In this document: positions 12,865 through 26,695 of the stretch, piece by piece | Layout of the letters: every line of letters starts with the position of its first letter | Numbering within the stretch: the stretch's first letter is position 1 | Notes under the pieces: generated by a model | Database searches by the model: none | What the model saw: the letters and a program-made list of their open reading frames with translations, nothing else | What the model was told of the DNA's origin: nothing | Position numbers and translations under genes: made by a program | Source of the DNA: Linepithema humile | Taxonomy: Eukaryota > Arthropoda > Insecta > Hymenoptera > Formicidae | Direction: 5' to 3' | Assembly (NCBI RefSeq): GCF_040581485.1 | Contig: NC_090133.1 | Coordinates: 27,492,139-27,556,138 of the forward strand | Length of the DNA stretch: 64,000 nucleotides

Positions 12865-14929
12865 TATACCGTTGAATTTAAAACGTATATTCTTGAAGAT
12901 AAAATAGTTCGAGGATACATTGTATCATTTATAACATTTCTAGACATGATGGACATTGCGCACTTCCGTCACAACGATATCAAGATCTCGCTTTCGCACG
13001 TTTTCGACGATGTAGTGCCTTTTTCTTGGTCGTTAGTCACGTTTATAGCAGGGAAGAACTGACCGAATCGGGGAAAGAGTTGAGAACGGCAAAGAGAAAG
13101 TGGTAAACTCGAGACACGTACGCAAGTTCTGATGAAGCTGCAAGAGTGCTCTTGCCACGCCCGTGCATGAAAAATTCCTCTATTCTTGCGTGCGTTGCGT
13201 ATTTTGCGAAAATTCCCCGCTTCTCATATTTTACAATACAAAAAATTGAAATGATCAGCGTATTTATGAATATTCACTCCAATACCAAACTTGGGAAATA
13301 CGATTAATTACTAAGCATGAATGACATTTGCAATTTCATTTAATAAAATGATAAATTGAAATTATAATAAAATGAAATTCATTTAATAAAATTTAATAAA
13401 AAATTTTATTTAATAAAATTGATTGATTAACTCAAGCTTCGACATTTCCGAAAATTAAAAAAATGTACAAGTCATTTGTTTTGTGAAGTCAAATTTTCAA
13501 AATATCAATCGTGTTTTATATAAATTAGATATGGCAAAAAAAAAATAATTAGATATTTGTGGAATTTTGACACTTTGTTGTTTAATCAGAACCGCGACTA
13601 AGCCTTGCAAACATCATTCGCGGAATTTCGATTCGCTACGTCGCACCCTAAGGACCGATTCACGGTTGCGCGACGCATTCGAATTATTTCGCCAAGGGAA
13701 ATCACAAGAGGAAGGTCGAAATGGGCGCATTTGTAGAATCTGACCGATGCAGATTAGACCTCTCGTTCGACCGGCTTTTCTCTTTCAGTGCAATTACGGA
13801 CAAATGACCAGCGCGAGCACCGTTGCGTATTAATTTACACCGCAGAAATAAGAATTGAAATTCAATAGAACGTGCTCATTGGAATTGGCGCGCGCCATCG
13901 ATCTCGGTGTTCATTTCTCATTTTATTTACATTGTGACTGCCGGCGTAATGCGAGAAATATGACTGTTTTCCGCCAGACTTATGTTGTGCGAGATCGTAA
14001 TGCAATTCGAATGAGAGTCGTGTTATAACACTTTAATCATACAGTGATTAAGCACATAATCTTTCCATAACGCTTCGGAATTCTATAATACAAATTTCTA
14101 TAATACAAATTTAAATTGCACGCGTGTGTCTCCTCTTTAAAAATATTAATGTTTATTAATTACATTGGCTTCCTTCTTGATTTTTTCCAATTCTAGTTTC
14201 GAAAATGATTAACTTGTAAGCTTACAATAAAATGCAATATTCTGAATATTCAAAATATTTATTTCTCATATTTAAAGCACATAAAATAAAAGATGGAATT
14301 ACTTCAAGTTTACATTAATTACTTTTGTGACGCTTCAACCACAGAAATTTTTTGCGTAAACCACGCGCTCTCTCGAAAATTTGTTCGCCCAGCGACGCGC
14401 TCACCCTTTTCCGGAATTTTTCCGCGTCTCCTTCCTTTCTACGATATTCGCCGTAATTTCCGGCTAACCGAATTCGCGTATTTATTTATGCTGTCTGCAG
14501 CTTAACGGTCCGTAAGTACTGGCGTCTAACTTCTGCGAATGAAGGAGAAACTCGCCTTGCAATGTGGAAGAGAAATGCAGCAAAGAAAAGCGTAGAATGA
14601 TGATTGTAGAAAATGTGAAAAAAAAATATATAGAAAGATAGGATCAGTTGAAAAGTGTAAAACAAAAGTAAACTTACTTTTCAACAATAATCTCTAAAAT
14701 TAGAAATTAATACAGGCTTTAGACAAATGAGCGATATTTTAAACACACAGATCATCATGCGGTTTATCACGAATTCAAAAAGCAAGATGCATTGCAAATG
14801 TAAAAAGATATATACGAAACGTTATGTCGAAGAGTACAAGATGACAAAAGCGCGCCTGACGATCAGAAGAAATAGAGAAAAATAATAAGAAACAGAGATG
14901 AAAATCATCACGCGGGTGGATCAAGAGAG

Positions 14930-15300
14930 TTTTTCAAAGAATGAAGCGTAAAGGATTAGAGAGGCGACGCGAAGCTGAGGAAACGTCGGAACAACGATAA
15001 CGAAGCGGAGACGAAATACGAGAGAGCAAGAGCGATTCACAATGTGGATCGAACAGGAAGCACTCGGTGAAACAGGGGAGTCTGCGCGACGAGAGAACGA
15101 CGGCGGGCACGAAGCGAAGTGCGGCGGATAAGGAGAAGAGGGAGGGTTGGGAGGGGGGGGGGGGAAGCCGCGAAGACGCGGTGAAGAGGACGGCGGGATA
15201 AAGTGGTGGAATACACCGCAGACTGGAGGGTTGGCACACGCGGAATATGGTAGCCGGATAGCGGAGAACCGATAGCGAAAAGGGAGGTAGCGCGCGCATG
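14930..15300. other. Purine-rich, G-rich tract with a G12 run
   Basis: The plus strand is strongly purine-biased, with many GAGA, GGAGG and CGAAG words. It contains a run of 12 G at 15153-15164 preceded by GGGAGGG. The spacing of G runs could support a G-quadruplex. The minus-strand frames here are Ser-, Pro- and Leu-rich low complexity, as expected from a pyrimidine tract, and I do not call them genes. Confidence 0.6.
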
Positions 15301-18300
15301 CCCTCCGTACACAGACGCGAAATTAACGGAGTGCTCCGTCTCTCCCGTGGGAGTAATGAGCGGGCGCATGAATGAGCGGAAAGTACGGCACCGAGACACA
15401 CTGGTACACTGCAGCACGTTAATGGCACCCGCCGCTGTGCGTTGGGCTTCCAGTCTAACTCAATATACGAAGGCTGGCGTTTCCCGGCTGCGACGATATC
15501 GCGTACGCCGCGAAAATTGGCCCCTCTAAACTCCGAAAAATTTTCGAAATTGCTTCATCAAAATTTTCGAACGCCGAGAGTTGAAAACGGCTCCAAATTG
15601 ACGAATCCATCCACTCCCTAAATAAGATATCAGAAATTGCGAGTTTCGCAAATATAAATGCGTTATTTAGATTTGACATCGAGATCGATCGGTTACTTAG
15701 CTTATACAATATCCGTTTCTGCGCGATATCTATACCTGAATTTAATTTTCCGTAAAGTAAAATATTTATTCGAGAAAACTTCAAATCGGAATAGTACTCG
15801 AGTATGTTTAGTTTCATACGATGCACGAGAATCTAGCGAGCAATGTCCGTTATATAACGTGTTCCGTGTGGATGCGTCAGTGTATGCGTGTAGCAAGATG
15901 CGGCAAGATGCCCGTACACGGCGCGACAACGTGTCGCGTGAGCATATATAACGCTCGGTCGAATGCATATATTATACGATCCTATAATTGTGCCCGATGC
16001 ATTTAACCTTTTGTGCTCGGGATATTACATACACTTGCTTGCTCGTTCAGCTCGCACGAAGTTATTTTTATCAGCTCGACTAATTAAATTTGCCATACAA
16101 ATAATTAATTGAAGAAGAAATATTAAATTAAACCAGCCAGTTCACATTACATAAGATACATTATATATAAATTACATTGTATTAAATATTACATTAAACG
16201 GCCAGTTGCGTCAAAACATTTTTATCGAGATGTGATTATAATTGTAAAAATATAATTTAATGTTTTCAATAAAAATTAGTAAATCATTATTTGCACATAA
16301 CTTTCCAATATTAATCTTTACATATCCTAGCAATAATAGGATAAATTAAATAAATTAGATTTATTTCATTGAATTAAGAGAAAGTTTTATCAACTTTATT
16401 TCCCACGATAGTTTCATTTTCCCAGTTACGCAACTTTTAAACGCACAATTACATAGAATTTTATTTGAATTCCCGAAAAGATTGATCACAAATTCGTCAC
16501 AGAGTTTCTATGCAACTAAAACCTATCCATTAAAATGCGTTCCGCGCGCGCGCGTCTACATGCCCGTGTTTTTAATTACGCAAAGTGCGATTATCTGTAA
16601 AATTCATCAAAGAGCCGGTCGCTGGTCGGGGATCCGGAAATGCGTTGTGCGTAATTTACGGCGCACAAAGTCGCGAGTGCGCAAACACGCAAGAGATACG
16701 CTCGTTAACGCGCTCGCAAGTACACGCGATCAGCTAAATGCGCGCGGTGAAAAGCGAATGAAACGCAATGTAATCGTCGCGATGCGAGGCCGAAAAACGC
16801 GAAAAAGGCAATGAGAAACGCGATGTTTCCATTATGCTCGGACGCGTCGGCGAAAATGCAAATGATCGCGCTCGGACATGCGAATGCAAATACAAACAGA
16901 TAGCTGCGAAACGCGAGGGGGAGCAAGATCGAGGACGATTGCCGGCTGCCACCGCCTCTATGCGGCCAGGACAACGCTCGGCGATGGCCGGGGTGAATGT
17001 GACCCAGTGACCGCTGTCTCACGGGATGTGGGAGAACGTGAGAAAAAAGCGATAACGTCGTTTCTCTCTTTACAGAGGGATTGCACGCGCATTTCGCTTT
17101 AATCTATTTTAAGATTAAAAAATAAAAAATTTTAAATGGAAAAACCGCGCCGTTATTCCGCGACCAGCGATTCGCTATGTTTGCCTCCGATTTCATTTCT
17201 AAAGAAAATACCGGAACGAACTGCAACGAAATGTTGCATACTTACAAGATCACATAAAACGAATATCTTCTTATGACGCTTTTAATAATTTGTCTTTGGA
17301 AATTCAATTCCATTTCAAAAGATGCAAGCCATATTTCGTATATTTAATAGAAATTGTTATACGATTTGTAAAAATCCGTATTGAAATATAAAGTGTTCAT
17401 GACGAGTGTGTAATCAAATAATCAACTAATTAATTACGCTGAATCTCCTGTTAAAAGTGATCAATGAAGCTTAAGAAAGATAATCAGTTATGGACGCAGA
17501 TATATTTTATGCACTGCGCGAAAATCGTTGCCTCTCGTTAATTTTATTGTAATTTATTCGAATGAAATTCATGTGCATATTGATTGATAAAATGGAAACA
17601 GGTACTAATTACTCGCAACGGGAACACATTCATTTGCTCTTATAAATTCGCTTTTAATTTATGTGCAGCTAAGTAAATTGACAATAACGCAAAATGCCAA
17701 CAATTAATACTGAAGGCAGGTAAGCAATTTATTGCGTAATTTTTACAAGATTGAGCATTATTTATTTGCGCGAAAGGGATTTTATTTAAAAATTTTCATC
17801 GTTACATTATAAATTATGATGTGATGATAAAAATTCTCAAATAAAGAAAAATTAAAACTCAGCAAATTGATTACTTTTGGTGAGAACGGCAACACCGAAT
17901 ACCGCAAATTTCGAATTTACTTGCGGATCTGTCAGCCGTAAATAAACCAGAAGCGGTTTCGAGAATTTAATAACCTCTGCGAGACGGAAAGTCCTCCCTT
18001 CCCTGCCCTCTTCGCCAATTTCGGATGCAATATTGAACGTTCCCCGCAAGTCGCCTCGTAATTGTGTACGCACGGGGTGCAGTATCTATTATAAATGTAT
18101 GTACATATCCACACGAACGAGATTAATTGAAGAAATTAATTTAGCTTTTGGAAATTCCTTTAAACGCGCTAGCTCAATTAACGAGAGAAATATTATTTCC
18201 ACTGCGTTTCCAAAAAGTACAAATAACAATGATGCAAAATAAAACAGAATTTTATTATGGAAAAATTATAATCGTGCAAACAATTAAATAACGTCTAAGA

Positions 18301-19819
18301 AAATCTTAAAATCTCTTAAAATCTTAAATTCAAATGAATTATTCATTATTGCAATAATCTTTTTCTCGACCGCTGACATCCAGCTTAAGGAAACGTTTAT
18401 GTATATATCATCGAGAAATTTAACATTTCGAAGAGCACTTAATTTTATTTTGAAAAAGAAAAGCTCGTCGCGCTGAAACGACACTTCGGTACTCCTCACT
18501 AAGTAACATCATCAATCCATCAATGTAATCCCTCGTGTTCGTATCTGATCAAACACGTCTACGCTGTGAAGGTACAAAAAGACTCGCGACGACTTCCAGA
18601 AAAAAGTTGGAGGACAAACAAAAGTCGGCAAAAAAAAACCGGTTTCACCAACCAATTTAGTACGATTACCTGCTGTTATCGGCAGGATGAGCACTGACAC
18701 TCGGCAACCATATCAACGGCTCCCCAAATGTCATTTCAACGGATAAGCAAAGAGTAGATTTTATCTTATATTTTATGTTATATACGCATGGCCTTCGTAC
18801 ATGTCTGTATGTCGGATACATGTTTCGTAGCTTCTCAGCTCTTCGGATAATAAAACGAATGAGCATCCGGCGAGAAAGAAAAGGCCAAAGCGAAAGAAGC
18901 AACGGGCTAAGTTGATAAGAAATACGATAAGTCTACTTTAGTAGAACGAGAAACACATAAAACCGCTACTAGTGTGAACTGCGCGATCGTTAACACCTTG
19001 AATTGCGTCTTAAATGTTTAAGCCAAGCAGTTTGTATTTATTACAATAATATTTCTTTTTCAGATCAATTATTCCATATCGCATAAATTCAAAAAATTAG
19101 TTATTCTACGCAATTTTTCTCTTTCATTTTTTTTGCAATAGAAAATTTATGACAATTATTGACTACAATATTAATATTAAAAATTCTATAAAATATTCTA
19201 TTAAACATATCTTTTTCATTTGCAACAATCGTAAACACTATATCAACAATATTATCGTTCATTAATATTATATGCAATTTTCAGTTCAGTAATCAAACTG
19301 GCTGCTTCTTTTTTAAAGACATAACTAGTTGTCTTTGATGTAACGTATACACGAGAAGCAGCGGGCTAATATCCCAGAATAAAAATTTCCCTTTGATCCG
19401 AGACCGACATAACTCGATGATCCTTATTATATCAGTGACTTCAACCATAAGTCGGGACCCGGTTTGATAACTCCGAGTTTCATCGAGCGCGCATACAAAA
19501 AGTCCGTCGATCGAACAAAGGGTTGAGGTCCTTTCTCATCGACGAGTTCGTTGAACCGCACGAGCTATTCGCGAGTCGTCGTGTCGCGTCGCGTCGGAGA
19601 GTCGTCGGGGCGCATAAGGAAGCAAGGAAAGCGAATGGTCGAGAAAATTGAAAGTCTCTGAGCGCAGGATGGGACGGAAATATTCGGCGGACAAATCTGG
19701 GGGATCGCCATTATTAACGAACGAAATGTTCCAACCAGTTGTTAGAATATTGAGGCAGTTTCACGAGATGAGGCGACGCAGAAGCGACCGACTATCGCCG
19801 TCTGATTGCACCGCCGCGT

Positions 19820-19841
19820 AAAAAAAAAAAAAAAAAAAAAA
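19820..19841. repeat. A22 homopolymer
   Basis: Twenty-two consecutive A residues followed by an A-rich tail (TAAAGAGAAAAAAAATAA). No transposon body is seen. Confidence 0.9.
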
Positions 19842-19972
19842 TAAAGAGAAAAAAAATAACCGTCCAAGTCGTAAATTACCGCCGGCGATTCCTTGATTCG
19901 ATTGGGAACGTGGAATATCCCGAAGCCTTCCGAACGTGACCAGATAGCTGCCTCTGATGATCAAAGAGAGTA

Positions 19973-19990
19973 AGAGAGAGAGAGAGAGAG
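19973..19990. repeat. (AG)9 microsatellite
   Basis: A perfect alternating A/G run within a longer purine-rich stretch (about 19965-20002). Confidence 0.9.
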
Positions 19991-22900
19991 AAAGGGAGAA
20001 AAAGACGCGCTTTCGCGATCGCGGGAACTAATGATCACAACTTGCCGATCCGTTTATCGAATTAGTCGCGGGGAGTTGGAAAATGCCGTTGGCTTTCTCG
20101 AAAAAATAAATAGTCCGCTGCTTCTCTGGTGGCTTTTACGATATTTTGTGTACACAAGCGTGGAAATGGCCAATTTAGCCTGTAATTTACAGTGCTGAAA
20201 ATCTTCCTGAATTAAGGAGCATTAACTCGCTTTCTAATTAATGTTGCTACGCGGAATAGTTCTATGTAAATAGAACATGCTGCGTGTTGTGCTCAGTACA
20301 TGTACTCAGTAGTATTACATATTTGAAAATTTCAGCTGTAATGTATTTCGCAAATGTAGGAAAGTTTGAGAATTGTGCGGAAAGAAAAACGTCGCGAAAA
20401 AAACAATACGAGAGAAATATAAGCAGAAATACATTTGCATTTCCCTTAACTATGTTTCTCTTAACGCTTTGTAAAATATAAATAAAGTTGTGCAAACGGC
20501 TACATCTTTCTGTAAAATTTTATGCAAGAAAAAATCGATTCGATCTACAAAGATAGTGTCATTTTCTTGGGTATCAAGCACCATCATCAAAGTTTCATGA
20601 GCAAAACGTAAGACAACGTCAAGTGCTGCCTGGTTGAATAAAATACGAGACGATCGATTACCGGCTTTCCTTTTGCCTACCAGCGTAAACTTTCAGTATC
20701 GCATTTAATCCAACGATTCATCTATAAAATGCGAAATGAAAAGCAGCTCTTAATTAATCATGCTTCAAAGTAATCCGTGCCAATTGAAACGGCAATTAAC
20801 CGTTTTATTCTGATTTATTCTACAAATTTTATTTTTAGATTCTACTTTTAAGTTAAAATTCGATAATCGATTTGCAATAAAACAATTTATTTCGAATAAA
20901 AAAATATAAAAGCGACAATTGAAATATCAAACTCGCGTATAAACTTCTAATATAAATTGTAATTTGTTTCAATAATCTTTCTATATTTATCTTTTGTGAG
21001 AGAAATCCGACAAGATTATTTCCACAATGCGGTGATCATCTCACAATCAAATGGATTTATCCGCAAGTTTTCTGAATGACATATTACGCGATTAAACAAT
21101 ATCAGCGGCGGCAGCTGCGACACGAGCTTTTCTAGATTCAGCTTAGCACTTCGGAAATGATAGTCTTAAGCAGATTCCCAATGGGGAATAAATTCTCTTG
21201 CGACCCTCCCATCGGCCCCGTTCATATCCCAGGGAGCCCCATAATTCCATATTCTAAACCATACCGGCGAATTCCGCTCGTAACAACCGTACGTGCACAT
21301 TATCGATTAGCTGACAAAGAAAATTTCACCGTTGCGTAAAGATAACGAAAGTTATTTCAAGCCAGTGTTTTGTAGGAACGCGTATGTTTGCATTTCAACT
21401 ATATTTTATCTCCTGTTGCCTGATTAAATATATTATTATAATTATATATGTACCACGCATTAAATAACGAATTATTATTATTGGATATAAAGTACGCAGT
21501 TGGAAATATTAATTAAAATTATACTGTCTATTTCAATTAATTATTAACGTTAATATAACGCAACTGCCACGGAATATTGAATAAATGGAGTGATTTGTAT
21601 GATCAAACAGCGGATAAAACGACTTTATCGTAATTTTCCGGGGGTTTTCACCTATCTATTTAGCGAGCCTCACGTCCTGAAAACGGAGTATAATAGCTTG
21701 GCGCGTCTGGGGAGCGCGTTATGTTCTTTTCAGCTATCGAAGGTTTATACGCGGTGCAAATCTCGAGAGGGATGGCAAAATAAGATAAAAATCCCCGCGG
21801 GCTAAAATCCCTGGATTTTTTTAAAGCTGTCTATTTGCCAAGCGCGCTCAGCAGCGCACGCTATGCATCGTTTCGCGCTGCGACGTAGCTTCGGAAGCAG
21901 GTTAACGATTTCTAATAAACCGTAAACTATCTATGATTCTCCGCGTGGCTCTCCGCGCCTTTCCTCAACGCTCGCATCGGAAAATATCTTTCGCGCACGG
22001 TGATGTCGCTTGGATACGCAACATCAACGGAATAAATAAATATTCCGCGGAAAAGTTTGAAACGCTGCGAGTCGCAGTTGATTATCATGGCCGCGGACTT
22101 CGATTTGCACCCAGAAGACTTATGCGAGTCGCCGTTTATACTTTTATGCTTAATTAATACGAGAGAGTTCTGACAGTACCACGACGGAATAATAATTATC
22201 GTAAAGTTTCCGCTTCTGCGCTCGCAAACCCAGCGACTCAGCAGCTGCCGTAGACAGTTTCGCAATTTGCGCGACCGTCGTTATTGTGCAGTTCTCTAGC
22301 CATGACATCGATATACGAGAATTATTTCCGGATACACGGCATAATTCTTTATTAGATTTCGCGTTTTCTCCATCGACAACTTTTTACCGCATCTGCATGC
22401 AAAACGAACATTCCTGCTGATTGTACTTGCAGGATATCAGACCGCGGAGCACGCCTGTGTTTCCTTTTATTTTACCTGTGCCATAAAATTCTTTCTTATC
22501 CTTCATTGCGAACGTTAGAGCCTAACTGTTCTTGCCAAAACTTTAAAAATCCAATAACTCGTTTGTACGTTGCATCTCGTGTAACTAATTATACTTTAAA
22601 TTATACTTTAAATTTCATAATTTATTCTACTTTATCAGCGCACGTGACATTAACGAGATCTAAAAAAGTTTCTCTAAATAAAATCTGTCTCATAAACGCA
22701 TCGAGAATAAATCGGAGCATCCGCCTGAGAGTCAATCGAAGGAATCTCGGTCACGTTAATCGCCTGGTTAAATTTTATCGATTATAGTCACCCTTATTAC
22801 CGGTTGTATTATAGTAAAAGCGGAGGAAGCCTTGACCAACTTCTTGTTCAGTGGAGTGAAAAATATATAAATAATACTAATCAGATTAACATACATAATC

Positions 22901-23159
22901 GTCATTTTTGAGTTACTTAACATTCAAGAATAATGCAGCAGAGACAAACAGAATTTACCCTTTCATTAAAATCGGCTTCCGATAATAAATACATATATGA
23001 TTTTGGAACACTGCCTGCATTTCAGCGTAATCTCGATGACTTGTTAATTGCTAATGAGCACTTTTACAGCGATCCATTGTAATGAACGTCAGTTGTTCAT
23101 CACACACGCAGACACGGCGCCGGTTAATTATTAATTTATATCATTATTAATGAGTCAAA

Positions 23160-23212
23160 TGACGTCATACGCACAAAGCTATAAATGCATATACAATTAA
23201 AGCGCAGCTGCA
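23160..23212 (+). promoter_or_regulatory. CRE plus TATA-box cluster, possible core promoter
   Basis: A perfect 8-bp CRE palindrome TGACGTCA lies at 23160-23167. TATAAA follows at 23180-23185 and an E-box CAGCTG at about 23205. A start site would fall near 23211, but the bases there (GCATCG) match the arthropod initiator TCAGT poorly. No convincing reading frame follows. It could be a promoter for a non-coding transcript, an enhancer, or chance. Confidence 0.2.
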
Positions 23213-24071
23213 TCGTTTGTATGTTCCCGACGCCAATTTGAGACTGCGAGGAACACGAAAAGCTGACGGGCGGAATAATCTAAGGGGTCATCAGTTTAAA
23301 TTGCAAGAGAAACCAACGACAAGCGTCAGCCCGAAGATTAGACGACGAGAGCGGGTGTGAACGCGAGGCTACCTTGTAAACTAATCCGTTCTGCTGGTGT
23401 TAAGTCTCTTACAACCTCGTTATTGCGTTTATACCGGGTAAGCGACGCCTGTATACACACAACACCTAAGATGGCTGCGTGAAAAATGAAGCTTTAATGG
23501 TTTCGGTCCGTGCGCAATTATGTCACCGTGGAGAGAACGATTTATGCGACCGTGTGTCTAATTAAATCAACTGGATAGCCATTAGACGATGTGAGCCGAT
23601 GTGACGAGCATTAAATTAAAATATTGACTCGAATAGATTTGACATTACGCGCAACGTTGCAACAATGTTGTTTAATTAACGTTCGTTGATCAAATTTCTT
23701 CTTCCGATTTTATTATTAACACAGCACTGATCATTATTCAAGTCAATTGAAATCATAAATTATATAAGAAGATGTTTAATGTATTTTATCATTTTTTAAG
23801 ATTAAAAGGCATTCCTTTTCTTGCGTCAATCAGCTACAATAATGTGCTATTAAATTTTTTACTCTGTTAAATTAATTCCATTAAGCCGTACGTTTCTCTG
23901 ATCTTGATAACTTGGATATCATCGAAAAATGCTGAAGCTGCATTCTAGCGCCTGGAAATATGCGTTTAATAAAGAACGCGTCGACCGGCTAGCTAACAAA
24001 ATTTCCCCTAAATCGCATCCATTAACGCGCGAGATCAAAGCGTATCGTTCGCGCGGTTCGAAGGTCCCTCC

Positions 24072-24090
24072 CTCTCTCTCTCTCTCTCTC
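24072..24090. repeat. (CT)n microsatellite
   Basis: A perfect CT run of about 19 bp. A GA-rich tract follows at about 24235-24258, so the two could pair as a weak hairpin in RNA. Confidence 0.85.
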
Positions 24091-24447
24091 TTTCTAGTGA
24101 TACTCGCATGTGTAACAGTGGCACAGTCGATCTAGTAAACGACTCGTCCGGATCGTTGTCTAAACGATAGCGTCGCGCGAGCAGGAGACCAAGACCACGA
24201 TGGGGAGACGCAGAAAACAAAACGAGCGAGAGAAAGAGGGAGAAAGAGAGAGAGAGAAACAAAGACAAAGAACGAGGGGAATCTTGATTCTAGGGCGTCA
24301 CTATGGCGACTTCCAACACAAACTGCGCGCAGCATCTCGCGTCCCCTCGCAACCACCGGCTCGGTCCCACCCTCGGTAACCTACCGAAGGGCTTCACGAT
24401 ATACACCCCGCTACCATCTCAATTCCGGCGTTCTCTGCCGAGACTCA

Positions 24448-24478
24448 CGACGACGGCGGCGGCGGCGACGGTGGTGGC
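24448..24478. repeat. GAC/GGC trinucleotide-rich tract
   Basis: An imperfect trinucleotide repeat (ACG, GGC and GGT words). It encodes an Ala/Thr run on the plus strand and an Arg run on the minus strand. This explains the long overlapping frames around 24.3-24.8 kb without requiring a gene. Confidence 0.7.
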
Positions 24479-26672
24479 AAGCAACGGCGCCGGTTTCGGC
24501 TATGCGACTGGCGTAACAACGTTGCGTCCGGCCCTTGTTGTCACCCAGTTTAATCTCCCGGACCTCGATAGAACGTGCTCTATTTTTGCCCGCGCTCGTT
24601 ACGACCTCCCGCTTATCCCCCCCACCCTTTCCCTCCTTTCCCCTCCTTTTTTTTTTACTTTTCTCTCTTCGTGCTCCACGCAATCGCTTTTATCGCGACC
24701 AATATCGAATTTCCTCGAGCCCGTCTACCGGGATAACTCCATTTTTTACCATGCTTTTCTTTCATCTTCCATACTTTCTGTCTACGTGTCTTCTTTTTTT
24801 TTTTCTTTCTAGACAACTCTCGATACTTAATTTTTCTATTTCGGTCGCAAAAAAAGCGAATATGACTAAACTAGAAAAAGATTCAAATATCCTTATTGGA
24901 ATTTAAGTGATTTCTGTGGAGTAACAGTCCACATTCTCAATTCGCGGGAGTCGTCCGAATAATTTAAGTTACACTGGCGACAAGAGTTTACCATGCCGTG
25001 TTGTTGTTGTTGTCGTCATTGCTATCAAAAGGACCATTGCTACTGTGAGCGTTGTTTTCATTGCGGTATGAGTATCGCGGATAATCTAGCTATGTTCGCT
25101 CTCCAGAACAGTGCATTATGTCACCCGCGACACCCGGTTACGGGGGCGGGGAACAACATCGTCCGCACGCGCACACACAATTCGCCTTGTCACCCAATTT
25201 AATCTCCATCCACTCCTAAAGCTCGGTGGCGCTTTGTTCGCCGTGCTCTCGATATGGTCTCTACTCCGACGTCCTTTGTCCCTGTCTCCGCCAATAAAAG
25301 AAGTACTTTCCCGGTCACTCGTGTCGCAAACTCCTTTGGCCACAAATATTCTCACCCCGCGGCGGCTATCGATGTCAAGTGGCGACCCGCAAGACTTCAT
25401 CGCACTCGGCGCGAACTAATGCTCATCGACGATTGTTTGCACATAACGTCTCGACAAAGAGGCGTGAAAACAAAAAAAAGAAGTCGACACCTTTGACGCA
25501 GATGCGATCAGTAATACTATTTAATCACGATTTAACTTATTTCTCATTTTTCTTTTTTATAGCATAAAAAAGATTCTTGTGATTAAAATTTAAAGATGAA
25601 TGAGACCGATTACGATAAAGAAATCACATCAAATTACTGCAATACAACGGAGTTACTATGCGCTAAGTTTATGCGGACGCTCGAATTAGGTTAATTCGCT
25701 TTACAATTCAGCGGCGTTATGATGCCGTTGCATCCGGATTCGAAAGAGAGAGCATTCGACGCGAATGTTTCTAAGAAACGGCGACTGGTTTTCAAAGATA
25801 CGCTTATGCCGAAGTACTCTCCGTGGCGATCGATAGTGCAATCTGTCATTGCTCCCCGACGCGGAAGCGCTATACGCGCTCGCACAGAGATCTCGTTCGA
25901 GAACATTGAAATCGCGAAAGGGACGCGGCCTGCTCCTGATCCGGCTTGATGGTTACGAGCGAGGGACAACGTATCCCCGGCGACCCTTCGGAACCCTTAT
26001 CGTTACCAGTATGGTTTAATCTACGACCGTCCTTCCCGATCTCGCTCGTTCAGCGTATCTGCTTTTCGTTACGAGTCCGCGCGCCACCGCAGCCTATTCT
26101 TTATCCTTACTTGCTAAAACGGCTGAAAGCCGAACGTTTCCGGGTACTACCCTTCGCTTGAAGCAGAAACATAACTGTTGATCTGTAAGTCAGTTATCAG
26201 TTCGACCGTGACCACGATTAGAGTCGTGGCAACCGCCAATCTGATAAACGACAATGCCAGATGTAACGAAATAGATTATTGCAAGAATTATTACGTGATT
26301 TCTGAATTTCAGTATATCTAGAGATAAGCTAAATTGATGCTAGTCGCTACAAGTTGCCTCTAACGAGTGATATTTATATGTTTTTGCTAAGTTATTTAAT
26401 TATTGAGAAGAACATGATTATAATGAGAGTTGTATCGTTTCAATTTATATATAAAATAATATAAACACGATAAAAATAGCATAAGTCTATTATCGTGCAT
26501 TTTACACATCGTGATTTTATTTTACTTAATAAAATAATAATATTTTATAATTTCCGCTCTGAATTTTCTTGAAAGGATAAGAGTGGATGCAACTTGGCTA
26601 TATTGCGTAACGAAATAGGAGCTCCTGTTACACGAATATCCTTGCAAGTCGAGATTAGCGTATACGCTATTC

Positions 26673-26695
26673 TATATATATATATATATATATAT
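26673..26695. repeat. (TA)11 microsatellite
   Basis: A perfect TA run of about 22 bp. Confidence 0.9.

Noticed and set aside
14934..15428. 164-codon Ser/Leu/Pro-rich frame on the minus strand
   Set aside because: It is the complement of a purine-rich tract, and a second overlapping frame of 126 codons is also open, as expected for biased composition and not a gene.
18666..18902. Minus-strand frame ending at a CAG|GTAATC donor near 18671
   Set aside because: The donor is good but no acceptor with a pyrimidine tract was found upstream, so no exon can be defined.
24303..24812. 169-codon frame with a good start context, beginning MATSNTNCAQHL
   Set aside because: It crosses GAC/GGC and T-rich simple repeats, an overlapping minus frame is also open, and there is no domain or clear donor. 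A first exon cannot be fully excluded.
24993..25202. Cys-rich frame beginning MPCCCCCRHCYQKDHC
   Set aside because: The Cys run comes from a TTG/TGT repeat, and no splice or promoter support is present.
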